A stretch of 64,000 nt of DNA from Litoditis marina (GCA_964036275.1 OZ038437.1:16586090-16650089); one strand, 5' to 3'. Positions 1 to 12,121 are shown, numbered from the stretch's first letter. Numbers and translations are program-made. Notes: generated by a model from the letters alone, not told the origin.

Positions 1-237
1 ACAGCCACACTGCATTAAACTCACCACCCACTAATCTCACAGTTTGAGACTAATAACTTGTTCTTTATAGAAAGTTAATTCAGAATTGAATAGTCGTTCC
101 TCGTGTGAGTAAATTGACGTACAGTGTTTATTAGTTTCCGCTGTGTACCATTTCGAAAAGATGATTTTTAGTGCGAAAATCATGTGTATATGTTTAAAAT
201 AACACTCTTCCACTTTTCAGATTCATATTATACAATT

Positions 238-256
238 GTTCGACATATATTCGAAC
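238..256 (+). other. Hairpin exon copy A
   Basis: Stem GTTCGA, loop CATATAT, stem TCGAAC, plus one more T-A pair outside. The stem begins 17 nt after a TTTTCAG site; the exon would run 221-290 and stop before GTGAGT. Relative to the commonest stem (GCTTGA/TCAAGC), both the 2nd and 4th pairs changed on both sides, keeping pairing. The peptide frame used by other copies (IHI..LFDIYS) reaches a stop within 16 codons, so this unit looks non-coding or broken. Confidence 0.6.
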
Positions 257-646
257 ATTATCAGTTGATTTGTGTTGCAAAAATCATAAGGTGAGTGTTA
301 AGCATCTAGTAAGTACTGGTTTTAGTAAGACTCACATAACATTTGACATTAGATGAGGTCATCTTTTTCGAATCAAAGCAACAAACTGATTCTATAAATT
401 GGCAAAATACACTGAATATCACGTTGTATTTACATCATTTTGTATGCAGCACAGTTCACCTGGTTCAACAGCAAGATAGAAACTAAAGAACACTGCTTTT
501 AGCTCAATAACACATCAGTTCATAGTCAAAAAAAGTTGCAGTCAACGCAAAAACTATTCATTCTCATAATACAGATTACTTAGAACAAGATTACAGTACT
601 TGAAACGAATATAGATTTCTAGATTGGTTTTTCATTCGATTTCAAT

Positions 647-715
647 ATGGACATTTTGTACCAATGGTATGAGATCTTAAAAGCTACGGATCCAATTACT
701 GACTTAGAGTTGAAG
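647..715 (+). CDS. Possible coding exon of the unrecognised array family (MDIL exon)
   Basis: An ATG opens 23 codons beginning MDILYQWYEILKATD and ends in frame at a good donor (AAG|GTAGG). A second copy 3.5 kb downstream is recognisably the same but has a stop at codon 7, so the similarity reflects a duplicated exon. Whether the ATG is a true start or lies inside a longer exon is open: the sequence just before it (GATTTCAAT) resembles an acceptor with the final G lost. No family recognised. Confidence 0.35.
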
Positions 716-951
716 GTAGGAAATAGGAAACAGTGATTGTTTTCTAGATACCAACATTGCATTTTTTAACGGTTTTCGAGAGAAAAAAAACTTTTCAATA
801 ATCTTCACGGTTTTCTGGATTTTTTTTCTATTACTCCATGCATTGCTCCCATTTTTCTCTGAACATCGTCTACAGTTATAACACGCCATTTCCGTTTCAA
901 AAAAACAGTTTAAGTTTAGGTAAATTGATAAGAAAGACTTATACCATTCGG

Positions 952-1003
952 CTGGTTGCGGAACCAAACTCTAGTCGTTGCGGACAAAATTTGGATGATT
1001 CAT
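952..1003 (+). pseudogene. Relic of the LVVA..IW exon of the array family
   Basis: The stretch around GTTGCGGACAAAATTTGG is repeated near 5200 and 7215. The 5.2 kb copy reads TKDLVVAPKIWIIHW; here a single missing base breaks that frame, and the 7.2 kb copy lacks two bases. It may correspond to the SLVVMG..F segment of the better-preserved units at 9.3 and 10.0 kb. I read it as a decayed exon. Confidence 0.3.
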
Positions 1004-1303
1004 GAAGTGTAAGTGATTTTCTCCTGTGTAGTGTATATTTGAATGGTTTCTATTTTTCGTAGTCTCAAACACCGAGATCCGATTTCATGCAAGCAAGTTA
1101 CGCACTACCGATTAATCTCACATTTTTGGACTTAACTTGTTTATATGAAGTAGTAGAGTATCATTCATCAAACGAAGTTAGTGAAATACTGTGTTCATTA
1201 GTTTCAACTGTATACTATTTCAAAAATGTGGTTTTGGGTGCGAAACTCATGTTTAGATGTTTGAAATAACTCTTTTTTCTGTTCAGATACATATTCTATA
1301 GTT

Positions 1304-1322
1304 GTTTGACATGTATTCGAAA
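1304..1322 (+). other. Hairpin exon copy B
   Basis: GTTTGA-CATGTAT-TCGAAA, starting 17 nt after TTCAG. Five pairs remain including one G-T; the closing pair is lost. It lies in a unit of about 280 bp that is a tandem copy of 1-300. An in-frame stop interrupts the peptide frame upstream of the stem. Confidence 0.5.
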
Positions 1323-1382
1323 GCTATCAGTTTAGTTGTGACGCGAGAATCATGAAAGGTTAGTCTCGGAGAATTAAACGAC

Positions 1383-1423
1383 CCGGCCGCGACCAACTGC
1401 GGCAGCCAGTAGGTCGCGGCCGG
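1383..1423. repeat. GC-rich inverted repeat (CCGGCCGCGACC arms)
   Basis: Perfect 12-bp arms CCGGCCGCGACC and GGTCGCGGCCGG enclose 17 bp, in AT-rich surroundings. The GGTCGCGGCCGG word recurs in the larger inverted repeat near 3.6 kb, so both probably belong to one foldback repeat family. Confidence 0.55.
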
Positions 1424-3000
1424 CTCATTTTATTAAAAACAACGCCTCAACCAGCGCATGCGCTGTTTACACGCGTGCATAGTATCAAACGGAACGGATT
1501 AACCATTTCGAAATTTTTGTGCGGTTTTACATAATTATCATTATTTTGTGTTTTTTGTTATGTTTTCTTATAATTGTTGGTTTATATTTGCTCCAATAGT
1601 TGTTCTGGCTATTATTGATGGGGGCGCTACATGTGTGCTGCCCGTTTGCTCGGTTCAAACAACTTTTTACGAAAAATTTAAATTAATTCATTAATATTGT
1701 GTATAGATTAACATTTTGTCGTTCTAAATATGTCAATGGCCTATTCAGTAATTACCTATTTTGTTTTTATTCAGTATCATCTCATTCCGCTGTTTTTTAG
1801 ATAGCGATGGACACAGAATGGTAGATTTCAAGTCTGGAAGATCGTTTAATCACAATGCCACGGACCTTTAAACGAGAACGATCTCATTGTGGACGGTTCG
1901 TTCTGTAATATATAGTGGGAGGTACGTCCTGTTAATCAATTCCAAACGCAAACTTTTCTGTTAGAAATTAGTTTTTTTATAAGTTAGGGTTAGGGTTTCT
2001 ATAATTGCCTTTTCAACTTTTCATCAAGCTTAGGTTTGGAAAAATCACTTTCTTTGCTGGCTAACATAAATAACCTATTTTTTCGTATCGGCTTCCGGCT
2101 CCTGAACTAATCATCTTCAGTATATCTAGCTCGTATTCTCAAATTCCTACAAAATAACGAGGTCATATATATTGTGAGCCCTGAGCGGGTTACTGCTTCT
2201 AGTGATCTCAATTCTACTGGTACTGGTGTCTCAGTTCTACTAGTACTAATGATGACAAAGGCAATTGACAGCAAACATAGGTTGCTGGACTGGTTCAAAA
2301 GTTTGAGTTAGGCATCCCCTCCCCCATATGAAAACAAAGGGGGAAGATATCGGTCATATATCGCACCTATGTAAGATATAGGTCCGTTATTGGTATGGTT
2401 CATTTATAACATTAGCTGGCCTTGTACAATATGTACAAGCTCGCAGTTTTGTTACGGAATCTATTTCAGATCTATCGTCACTTGCAATTCGTTCATCGAA
2501 CGTTGATCCGTCTTCACTCTTCTCTGAGGACAAAATATTGTTTAGCTCAATTCAAAATTGAGGTAAGTGTTTCATGCGGATGGCGGAAATTCGATCATTT
2601 TCTATATGGGAACACTTTTTTGATTGAAATAACTGATACTTGAATCAAAATTCGTTCAATGAAGTTTTGCTCAAATAGCTTACCCGGCTATTTGAGCTTA
2701 CAAACTACGGCCACTGTAGGCTGGACTATTACTATCTCACTTAAATGAGTATTTCTCATTGCGAATTCGTGAAAATGTAAAGAGAGGCCTATTTTGGAAT
2801 TTGTCTGGCTATTGGAAAAACTTTATTGTATGCATTTGTTATATGGTTACGGAGTTTGACGAAAACGAGCCCACAAATATTATAATGATTGTTCAATCTA
2901 TATCTAGTCTTGTCTCAATCTCAAGCTTGTTCAGTGATTGGGTCTAATCTAATTCACTCACAGTATCGTTTCATCCATCTCTCTTCTCTTTTTCAATCTG

Positions 3001-3114
<114 letters not shown>

Positions 3115-3620
3115 GGATATTGATCTAGTTTGTCTCTATAATCCTCTATCCTCTTTGAGACCTCGGTTTCGTTGCTTAAGAATTGATCCGGAATTTCAAT
3201 ATTATTTTCATCTGTACATGTGAAATTCATACTATGGATCTATTTATCTCTTGATATACCTACTATCTATTTTCCTCATCAATTTTCGCATCACTGTTCT
3301 CAAATTTGGTGCCCCTGTAACCAGTATCGTCTTTTAATCCAAACCTCTCCTCTCAAACATTTATCTATAGTTTGTTCATAAATCTCAATTTAACTTAGCT
3401 GATGCATGTGTATCTGTCCATTGTTTTTCTTTGGATCAATTTCCCTGAGGTTAATATTGTTGCTGACGTTGTATGAGATTTTTTCAATCTATCAATATCT
3501 CTCTAATAAATATATTCATGAAATGTTCTTGTTTTGAGTGTGTTTGTACTAAATTAGATGCAGAAGGGAAGTAATATTGCTAATTATGTACTGAGCAAGG
3601 TAAATCGACTTTCCGACCAG

Positions 3621-3715
3621 GTCGGGCCGACTCACGACCCGCGAGCGTTCGAAGTCGCGGCCGGGTCGTGAGTCGGCCCGACATGGTCGTATCGGGGTCG
3701 CGGCCGGCGCCCAAA
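3621..3715. repeat. GC-rich foldback repeat
   Basis: Perfect 21-bp arms (3621-3641 and 3662-3682) can form a hairpin with a 20-nt loop. The sequence after it continues GC-rich with GGGTCGCGGCCGG, the word also seen at 1.4 kb. Composition differs sharply from the flanks, consistent with a small inserted foldback element. Confidence 0.6.
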
Positions 3716-4153
3716 ATTGTCATTGGTGTTGCATATCTAGAAAGTTTCAGTTTTGAAAGGATTCACATGTGTAGGTGTAGATCAGGTGTGGATTTATAAA
3801 GTCTACAAACATCTTTTTTGAAATAAAACTCAACAAACTCTCCTTCCTTGGAACCGGCAGAATAAACTTCCAACCAAAACAATTGCATTCAGTTGAACAG
3901 TGATGTTTTGTCTCGAGAAATGTGCGGTTAACTGGTAACGTGTTGAGGAAATGATCGAAACATATGAATAACCACTCAATCAGCTTGATAACGTCGGCGC
4001 TGTATCAAAACATACGCTGAAAAAAAAACTGAAGTTAACTCAAAAACTATTCAAGTTTTGAAATTCTCATAATACAGATTACTCGAAACAGCATTACAGG
4101 ACTTAAAAGAAATCTCTAGTTTTCGATAAGTTTTTTTGTCACTTGGTTCCAAT

Positions 4154-4231
4154 ATGGATATTCTGAACCAATAGCTTGAGATCCTAGAAGCTACTGATCC
4201 AATGACTGAATCAGAGTCAGAACTGAAAAAA
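4154..4231 (+). pseudogene. Broken copy of the MDIL exon
   Basis: Starts ATGGATATTCTG like the exon at 647 but reads MDILNQ followed by TAG; after the stop the frame continues with recognisable LEILEATDPMTESESEL. About 120 bp upstream are also shared with the 0.54 kb copy (CTCATAATACAGATTACT), so exon and preceding intron were duplicated together and then decayed. Confidence 0.5.
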
Positions 4232-4438
4232 ATGAGAACCGATGAAGATTCTCAGATATCACATTTATCTTCTATACTTTTCAGTAGACAAAAGTTATTT
4301 CAGACAGTCCGAAGGACACAGTATTCAACACGATGGGAAAACGTGACTAGAAGGCAAGCAAGATAGCCTCATATGGTTCATGAAGGCATAGGCCAGATGG
4401 TTTTAGGTGAGAGTAAACCTTGTTGTCTGCACTCTTAT

Positions 4439-4498
4439 TTCTCTCTCTCTATCTCTTCCTCTCTCTCTCTCTCTCCTCTCTCTCTATATCTTCATATA
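4439..4498. repeat. CT-rich low-complexity tract
   Basis: Interrupted (TC)n run. An open frame across it is rich in S and L for this reason only. Confidence 0.8.
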
Positions 4499-4887
4499 TT
4501 TAGTGAGTGGCATTCCATTATTCGACTACGGAGAAAGGCTCATGGAGGGTTTTGTGGCCTTTGCGTAGGGAGATTGCATCATGGGACACACGGGTTTCGC
4601 ACACATTTCCGAGGTTGGAAGCTTTCCTTTTAAATATTCCAATATCCTAAATCGATTGCGGCTGATACTTTTAATTAACCGATATTCACAGAATTTAACT
4701 TTCGTTGTTTTTAAGATGTTAAAAATTGATTAACGAAAAACACTTTTGTAGATTATTATTTGACTATAAGAAAAATTTCGAGCATGAGATCCTCACTTTT
4801 CTCTACGAAATGTTGAAACTCCTATGTAGGAAGTCATTATTCATTTAAGACGTGCATTGTTCGATTTCAGAAACATACATTCGGCTA

Positions 4888-4906
4888 GCTTGACATATAT
4901 GCAAGC
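4888..4906 (+). other. Hairpin exon copy C
   Basis: GCTTGA-CATATAT-GCAAGC, 17 nt after ATTTCAG. Five pairs; the loop-closing A-T pair is lost. The exon would be 4871-4952 (GG|GTGAGT). A TAG lies in the peptide frame used by the 8.3 kb copy. Confidence 0.5.
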
Positions 4907-5704
4907 AGTCATACTCTCTAGTGTAATCACACAACTCCGACTGAATCCTTGGGTGAGTAAAGTAACATAGGAACATAATTCAGAACACGAATGGCATTGA
5001 GGTGGTTGCTTATAGAACTGAATTGAACGTTGATCGTAAAAATGTCACACACTAATCAGCTTGAACCACTTCTGAGTAGATAGTGTTGTGATTGTAAATT
5101 CCGGAAACCCAAAATATAACTATCAATAATTGCTCTCAAAGACACTAACTTAGAGTTTTTTGATCATTTTCAATCGAAGATGTCCAAAAAACATTTCTTT
5201 CACAAAACCAAAGACTTGGTAGTTGCACCCAAAATTTGGATAATTCACTGGTCGTCTCAATATGCGCAAGCCTAATAATGGGATATCCTAATCTATACTA
5301 ATAACTTACAGATACATGGGGGACAAAGAACAACTATGCTTTCAACGTATGCGAATAAATGTCAAGACTTCATTCATGTCGGCGCAAGCGCTCATTTTTA
5401 GAAGTGGATATATTCAAATATAACTAGTGAAGCTATCTCAGGTAATCGAAATATTCATTTCTAATGATAAAACTCACTTCTCTTGATCACGTTTCCATTG
5501 AAACTTTTTCCTAGTAGAAGTCAAAGCAGAGATATCGAATACTTCAGTTGTTCTCCAGATGAAGTAGTTTTGTGGAAAAATAGTTTGAATCTATAAGTAA
5601 TTGCACCTTCCAATCAAACAGCAACATTCGAAACTTGAAAACTTTATTTTTTATTTGAGACTTGAATTTCGTTTACTCTTGTTTCAGAAGCATATATTTG
5701 GCGA

Positions 5705-5723
5705 GCTTGACATATATTCAAGC
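5705..5723 (+). other. Hairpin exon copy D
   Basis: Perfect GCTTGA-CATATAT-TCAAGC, 17 nt after GTTTCAG. The exon 5688-5762 ends CAG|GTTAG and is open throughout as KHIFGELDIYSS...GMNIQ, so this copy could be coding. It is flanked at once by a tRNA-like element. Confidence 0.6.
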
Positions 5724-5794
5724 AGTTATATTGACTATTGTGAACTTGGAATGAATATACAGGTTAGTAATGACAATTTTACACTAATCCAAAA

Positions 5795-5990
5795 TATAGT
5801 GAGTGCCAAATTTATAAATTTATGTCTCTCCCCAGAATCGAACCTGCGTGCAAAAGATTCGTAGCAGTGCGCTAACCACTGCGCTTATAGAGCACGTAAC
5901 GGGAAGACTTGGAATCGAAGACATGACTGCGTACACAGCGGAAAGTGAGATATACAGTACCCTCCCGCCGTTCCATTGGCAACGACTATA
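5795..5990 (-). mobile_element. tRNA-like TATAGT element, copy 1
   Basis: Begins TATAGTGAGTGCCAAA and ends GGCAACGACTATA. On the minus strand it carries an A-box-like GCGCAGTGGTTAGCGC word and a B-box-like GGTTCGATTC word spaced as in a tRNA gene. The imperfect terminal repeats and the TA ends suggest insertion at TA. Confidence 0.75.
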
Positions 5991-6140
5991 TATAGCTAAG
6001 CGAAGTCGCTGTAGTTGTCTGTATTCTTACTATTCCAAATGAACAGAATCAAACTATAAACTAGACAAAAACTTGCACCATTCATTCCTAGATTCAAGGA
6101 AAGCAACCTTAACATGCGCTAAAGTTCCACACACCGTCTT

Positions 6141-6476
6141 TTAAAGGGACCGTTTTTCTTCAGTTTGGAGGTTTGAGCTGATTTGTCGATATTGTTAACA
6201 TTAGAAAACCACAATCATTTAACTAGGTCTCAGCGTTCTGTCTTGCTCCGTTTTCTCGAAAATGCGGTGTGACCACGCGCACGTACATACACCGCCGAGT
6301 TTACCTACGTACAAAATTTTCAAAATGTCTATAAATATACAAAACCATACCCAAAAAATTGCCGAAATTACCAAAATCAAAGCTATGAAAGAAGATTTGT
6401 AGATATTGGTCGAATATAATGCACATTATAGATATTGGTCGAATATAATGCACATTATAGAGGTACGGTCCCTTTA
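6141..6476. mobile_element. TTAAAGGGACCGT-ended element with internal 29-bp duplication
   Basis: Exact 13-bp terminal inverted repeats TTAAAGGGACCGT / ACGGTCCCTTTAA bound 336 bp. Near the right end a segment of about 29 bp (TAGATATTGGTCGAATATAA and a few more bases) occurs twice in a row. The TTAAAG end resembles the elements at 40.5 and 62.2 kb. No coding capacity: a MITE-type element. Confidence 0.65.
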
Positions 6477-7633
6477 AGAATCACGGTTCTGAATAACTGG
6501 AAGCCGTAATCAATTAACCTTCCGGTTTTTTCATTTCAACCTGCGTCTTATGTTATTTCTCTGTTCTTACATCTCGACCAGATACGTCACGAAATAGTGC
6601 ACAAACCCGAGAGACGCAGGATGGGTGGAGCAGCGATGTTCTGACATGTGCGCTCTAGTGGCATTGCTCACATACTCCTAATGACATCTATATTTACAGA
6701 ATAGTAGGTCTCTGAGAAATCAACGAATTATTATTTCACTATAAACTGGAATTCCACGAAGAAAGGCAAACTGTCAGGATTTCTGCTCGATAACAGGATA
6801 GTTGAGAAGGTAAATTTTCTACTTTTTTCTTGCCTATTTTCTTCATAAAAACTGCGACAATGGAAATGCATGTTTCACGGGACGAGACTGAAAACAGCTC
6901 TTGGACTAAAATACTAACTTTTCACAACGTTGCCTTTTTACACCCAATACTGAATAACAACATCCATGCAAGGTTCTGAGATCAAAGCAACCCGATACTT
7001 CGCATAATCTGGCTATGTTTGTAGTTGGATCTAGTTGCCATTTTCAAATAATAGCGCGAGATCAGACTACAACTAACTGGGCATGCTCAGTCCATATCTA
7101 ATAAGTTTTTTCCACTTTATTACTTTTAAGAATGTTTTTCAGATAATTTGGTTGGAAATGGTAGTCGCTATTATCAGGACGGTCGAATATTTGGGTAATT
7201 CTCGGAGTTCGAAACCAAACTCTCGTTGTCGCGGACAGTTTGGATAATTATTGGATCGTGAGTAAATTGTTTCTGTGTGTTTGTAGTTTGAACTGATATT
7301 CAGTTTCTGATTTTTGATGAAATCAATTCGGATAATTTCATAGATGGGTTGAACGGCTATTGTACAGTTCTAACAGCTCAGGTCTTCGGTTCATGCCGGA
7401 AAAAGAAGCTTCATCTATTATAGAATAATTGTTGTGGTGCAAAGTTAATTAGTGACCGGGAAAGTAAAGTTTTGAACTATCTTGTTGTGACTGTCAACAT
7501 TTAAGTTTGCTAGATCTTTATAGAAAGAACAGAATGTTAAGCAAGTCAAGTTTTTTAGTCACCGCACTAGATCACATCATGGCTTCTTTGGTTTATTTTA
7601 TTTTATTTTATTTCAGATACATATTCTTGGCGA

Positions 7634-7652
7634 GCTCGACATAGACTCGAGC
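7634..7652 (+). other. Hairpin exon copy E
   Basis: GCTCGA-CATAGAC-TCGAGC, 17 nt after ATTTCAG. Fully paired; the 4th pair is C-G instead of T-A. In the peptide frame both changes are synonymous third positions (CTT to CTC for Leu, TCA to TCG for Ser). The frame IHILGELDIDSSGNIHYCTF then stops. Confidence 0.6.
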
Positions 7653-8342
7653 GGTAACATTCATTATTGTACCTTTTGAGAAATGAAAAGAAAGGCAAAA
7701 GTTACCTTAACACAGCACAGATACCATACTCGGTTTTGGTATAATTTTTGACAGGTACGTTATGGAATGTTTTTTGTGCATGGTACAGCTATTTAATAAA
7801 TTTTTCTCAGCTTGCAATATCCAGTGTACTTTGACTATAAAATCTTTCAATTAACCTCAAGGCCAGTTTCACGAGCAAAAATGAACACCTCACGAGCAGC
7901 CGGAACGAATATGATGTGGACCATAGAAATGTACAAGAAGCCTGAAACGTGAGTCTGGTCTATCTCTCTTTGCCCCTTGCCCGCTTCTTCTCTTTCATTC
8001 CTCTTTCCAGTTTTTTCCCTGTGAAATCAAAATAACTTCTTTATTGGTCCAAACGTGTTTGTGATACTCGGAAGAAAATATATCATTTAAATCAGATACT
8101 TCATACTTGAGAACGCAGAAATGGATGAAAACTACTGAAACGTTATACCGTCTCTTCTTACATTCATTTTAATCTCAAAACGTGGGGACTCCCATCATAT
8201 TTTGAATTTTGTTTGTTCTATTTTATATTTTATGAATGATATTCGCAGATAGTTCATATAAATTCGATAGTTTATACTTTATTTCAATCAAACTCAGAAT
8301 TCAAAGTTTGAGTTTGTTGTTTTCAAATATGCGCGTTTTCAG

Positions 8343-9588
8343 GCATACATATATTTGGCCAGCTTGACATATATTCAAGCAGATTCATACAATTTCGTCC
8401 AATAATTCTCACGGAAATATCAGGTGGGTCTTCGAAAGTTGTTCGTGTACATCTAGTTTTTCTTTCCCTCGAAAACACTGGCGGCGTAGCCGACCGCCCA
8501 ACCTCATGAGAAGTTGTTTCTCATGAGATACCACATGAGCTACTCGTGAGCTCTCAATGTTGTTAACATAGCGATAAATAAAATCTCTTGAGAAGCTCGT
8601 GCTTTAGCTCACGAGGTGGTCTCATGAACTTTTGTGGAGATTGCTACGCCGCCAGAGAGACAAAACACGAAACACCTTATTTGTTTCCATTTTGGCTTTT
8701 GCATGTTTTTCGCATGTTCATGTAGAACTTTCTCCATCTGCAAGCCATAAACGGAAAACGTGAGTCGTGATCCACATACAACGGATAGTCGATCACTACC
8801 TGAACATTTCACTGTACCTAAAAACAACACAAAAACTATTAATGGGTATTCTACGTCAGTAGCGGCCTCGGTAGAAGTACAGCTCTATCTTGAGCTCGGG
8901 AAATTCCAAAAACAAATGTATTGAAATTGACGGATAAACGATCACTACCTACACATTTCACTGTACTTGAAAACAGTACAATATATAGTAGGGGCCAAAT
9001 TTATAAGTTTCCGTCTCTCACCGGAATCTAACCTATGAGAAAGAGATTCGTAGTTGAGCGCGAACCATTGCGCTATTAGGGTACATAACTGGCAGGCTTT
9101 GGCATCAAAGACATCTGTGCGTACACAGCGAAAAGTTAAATATACAATACCCTTCCACCTTTGCGTTGGCAACCACTATATTATACCACTTAAACATTTG
9201 CACGTTGAACTTATATTGATTTAAAGCCTAATCATAGGAACGATGAAGATTTCCAGGTCTATGTTCCTAAGAGAAATCACTATTTCAAAACGAAACAGCG
9301 TTCTGCAACGATGCTTTGATGTACGTCCATTCGCTCTGGGAAAAGCGAAAGGAGGGGTCTTTGGTAGTGATGGGAGATGAGTTCGTAGCGAAATACTACA
9401 AAGGGAGGTGCGAGGTGAAAAAGGTAATTTCGACTGTTCTTGTTCTATTTTGTCATATTTTCTAGTTGTTTGTAGGAATAAACAAATTTCCGATACAATC
9501 CATTATCAAAAGACACAGTCGAAATTGTAATAGTAGCTTTTTTAAATGTAATAGTAGCGAGAAGCGTTTTAGTTCGAACGGTTTGTGA
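8343..9588 (+). CDS. Array-family gene, partial (best preserved unit 1)
   Basis: Three exons join in phase. Exon 8343-8423 follows TTTTCAG and reads IHIFGQLDIYSSRFIQFRP...; exon 9299-9423 reads FCNDALMYVHSLWEKRKEGS then LVVMGDEFVAKYYKGRCEVK; a 42-nt intron with good ends leads to 9466-9588, open for 40 codons to TGA. The first two exons align over their length with the neighbouring unit at 9.7-10.2 kb, which supports real coding descent. The first exon is open from its acceptor, so the 5' end and start codon are missing or unrecognised. The third exon is not clearly conserved in the neighbour. No signal peptide or known domain recognised. A CTGGCGGCGTAGC element and a tRNA-like element sit in the intron. 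Confidence 0.45.
8362..8380 (+). other. Hairpin exon copy F
   Basis: Perfect GCTTGA-CATATAT-TCAAGC, 19 nt after GTTTTCAG, within the first exon of the partial gene. The stem encodes LDIYSS. Confidence 0.6.
8478..8655. mobile_element. CTGGCGGCGTAGC-ended MITE, copy 1
   Basis: 13-bp exact terminal inverted repeats CTGGCGGCGTAGC / GCTACGCCGCCAG. The interior is rich in CTCATGAG-type palindromes and matches the element at 15.9 kb. No coding capacity. It lies between the first two exons of the partial gene. Confidence 0.7.
8984..9180 (-). mobile_element. tRNA-like TATAGT element, copy 2
   Basis: Same termini and order of parts as copy 1. The B-box equivalent is degraded (AATCTAACC on the plus strand), so this copy is probably older or inactive. 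Confidence 0.65.
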
Positions 9589-9688
9589 GAAGAATGAGCA
9601 GTTCAACTCATTTGTTCAGGTATTGGTTGAATACAGTATAGAACATAAAAATTGAATTGTTGAATTGTAACTTGAATTGTGATTTCAG

Positions 9689-10295
9689 ATTTACATGTAT
9701 TTAGCCAGTTTGACGTATATTCAAGCAGATTTACACAACTCCGTATTATGAATATTACGAGAATTATGTGAGTGTGTGCACAAAACTAATTTCATTTCGA
9801 AGCTGGTTTTCACCATTTAGTCTTTTTTAATTGTCATAATTCAGTCCTCCCTCCGTGAAATATTTGTGAATGGCAAAAAAATCTCGTCTCAGTAGAAATT
9901 GAGAAGTCTTTCGAGTACTTGTAAGGTAACAAAAATCACGTACACCTCGAAAACGTAATACACTCGCACTACCTTTATACGATGAAGTCAATGTACTGAA
10001 ATGCCAAATAATCTGAAACCGACAATTTTACAGACTGATATTCGGCAATGTTCTGATGTACGTCCAACCACTCTTGAAGAAACGAGAGATGGGGTCTTTG
10101 GTAGTGATGGGGAATGAGTTCGAAATCAGCTATCACAAGGAGAGGCACGAGGTTGAAACAGGTAACTTCGTCTGTTCTATATAATCTACCTTTTGAACAT
10201 TGTATCTAGAGTTTCTCATTCGAAATCGAATCGGAGAGATTTCCGAAACAGCGTTGCAATTAACTCAAAAACTAATCAAGTTTCTGATGTTCTAA
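9689..10295 (+). CDS. Array-family gene, partial (best preserved unit 2)
   Basis: Exon 9689-9767 (LHVFSQFDVYSSRFTQLRIM...) ends in phase 2 and joins exon 10034-10161 after TTTACAG: LIFGNVLMYVQPLLKKREMG, then SLVVMGNEFEISYHKERHEV. A 48-nt intron and an acceptor ATCTAG lead to 10210-10295, which stays open in the matching phase for 28 codons and ends at TAA. The motif LMYV..L..KR..GSLVVMG.EF...Y.K.R.EV is shared with the preceding unit. The 5' end was not found. Function unknown. Confidence 0.45.
9708..9726 (+). other. Hairpin exon copy G
   Basis: GTTTGA-CGTATAT-TCAAGC, 19 nt after ATTTCAG. Six pairs with one G-T at the second position. Part of the first exon of the second partial gene. Confidence 0.55.
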
Positions 10296-10897
10296 AACTT
10301 TCTCAATGTTACCAGTTCCTGAAATGAATGAAAAATCCAGTTGTTGAAAACTAGACCTCTTAACTGTAAGTCAGTGAGAACAATTTGAACTATTAGTAGT
10401 AATGAACCAATCATGAATGTTATAATCGATATTCCGTTTTTCTTTATTTTGATTTTTCTTTACAGTGTGAAACATCATCAATTGACTGATTTCCACCAAG
10501 TGGCCAATGTGGAGAAACTGGTAGAATTTGCTCATGGAGAAAAAATAATTGTATTATAACTTTTATAATGCTCCAAAATGAGGTAAGGTGGCGATTTTCA
10601 TTTCATTTTTCCAAGTTCATTGACCTAGTGATCAGTGCCGTATTCCAAATGCAATAATTTGATGATAACAATGTGATGTCTAGAAAAAGAACCAATCACA
10701 CCCTAGTTTTCTCTCCACAAATTTTGTTGAATGTGTATATAATCCGAGCAAGTAAGCATAGCATTTAAATTCGAAAGCCCCATTGTTGAGGTTAAAACCT
10801 AGGCTGCTACGTTCGATATTGTGAAATAGTTTCTCATGCTCAAGGCATGAGCTGTACAATTTGAATAAATTGAAGTTTTAGATACATACATTCGTAC

Positions 10898-10916
10898 ACT
10901 CGGCATATATCCAAGT
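10898..10916 (+). other. Hairpin exon copy H
   Basis: ACTCGG-CATATAT-CCAAGT, 16 nt after GTTTTAG. Outer pair A-T and loop-closing pair G-C replace G-C and A-T of the common form, both compensated; one C/A mismatch. A one-base deletion upstream breaks the peptide frame. Confidence 0.45.
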
Positions 10917-12102
10917 TTATTGGTCGAATCTTTTATTCTTCTTGCTAAATCTATACATGTACCTAACTCTACTTCAATTTTCTTCATCGTAACTCTAGAA
11001 TTGTAATCAAGTTTGCGTTTCATAAAAATAATTATCCGCTTTCACATGTCAGATATAGTTATCATTTCACCTGAGAATTTGTATACCCCCCTACAGTGAC
11101 ACACTTAAATCATATGGTCCAAAACTTGATATTTCGACCGAATGAAAATAGTTTTTCATCATGTATATAATTGTTCAGAAAGCCATTTGGTTGCCAGAGA
11201 TGTGAGGCAATTCTCGGCGTTTTTTTTCGAATCGAGGAAAATTAGAAGTCTGAGAATGCAAAACTCGAGTTCGATTTTTATCTAACCTCCTGGACTCTTA
11301 CTCGGAATAGTGGGTATTGCAACTAGAATTGTGTTTTCAACTTCACTCAATTACAGATCAATCTAACCATTTGTCCGGAAAACGCTGTCCAGGAATAGCA
11401 TTAAAAACTGTCCGTCAGTTCTGAGAAGAATCCCCGGAAATAACAACTTGCATCGAGAGACTCTGAACTACCACCTGTTGGTTCCGAACAGAAAAGTGAG
11501 TTGTTCTGTCAGCGAAGTTAACGATTATTATGTATTTAATATGAAATACTTCATTTACTTCGCTTTGGTGCGAGTCGGTGATCATCATACATGTCACAGA
11601 TCCTGTTATACGCAGCTTCTTGTGAGTAAATCTTGGCTTTATCCGTTTCCTTGAGGATATTATTATGGTTAATTATTTATATGCTCCATCAGAAAAGCTT
11701 AAGTTACATGTAAGAACACTCCTCTTGAAAGTTGTACAATCTGATTGTAAGCATGTAGTTTTAAAGGTAGCAGCATTTCTACTGAGATTACTACTGTATA
11801 CGTTCGCTAATCTGTCTGACTGTTTTCTAGCGCAAACTGCAAATTTGTAGAGAATAAACTCGGAGACTCATAACAAGAAATCGGAATCAAGTACAGAAAT
11901 TGATCTCCATTTACTACAAAAGTTGCGTGACTTATCGGAGGATTGGAAGGACCATTAAGGCAGTTAAAAAGACCGGAGCGTTGTTATTAGTCCACACAAT
12001 CGTCCCACCTTGACAGAACCGAAAGTTTGTTTCGGGAGTATCAGTGGGAGTGTAAAATACATGTTTGATCTCCTTTCAGATACGACCACATATACTTGGC
12101 AT

Positions 12103-12121
12103 GCTTGGCATACATTCAAGC
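12103..12121 (+). other. Hairpin exon copy I
   Basis: GCTTGG-CATACAT-TCAAGC, 23 nt after CTTTCAG, the longest spacing in the set. Five Watson-Crick pairs plus one G-T. Upstream the exon is 2 nt longer than copy D, shifting the frame. Confidence 0.5.

Noticed and set aside
4421..4640. Secreted or serine-rich small protein at 4.37-4.63 kb
   Set aside because: The open frame is mostly a CT-rich tract without splice sites.
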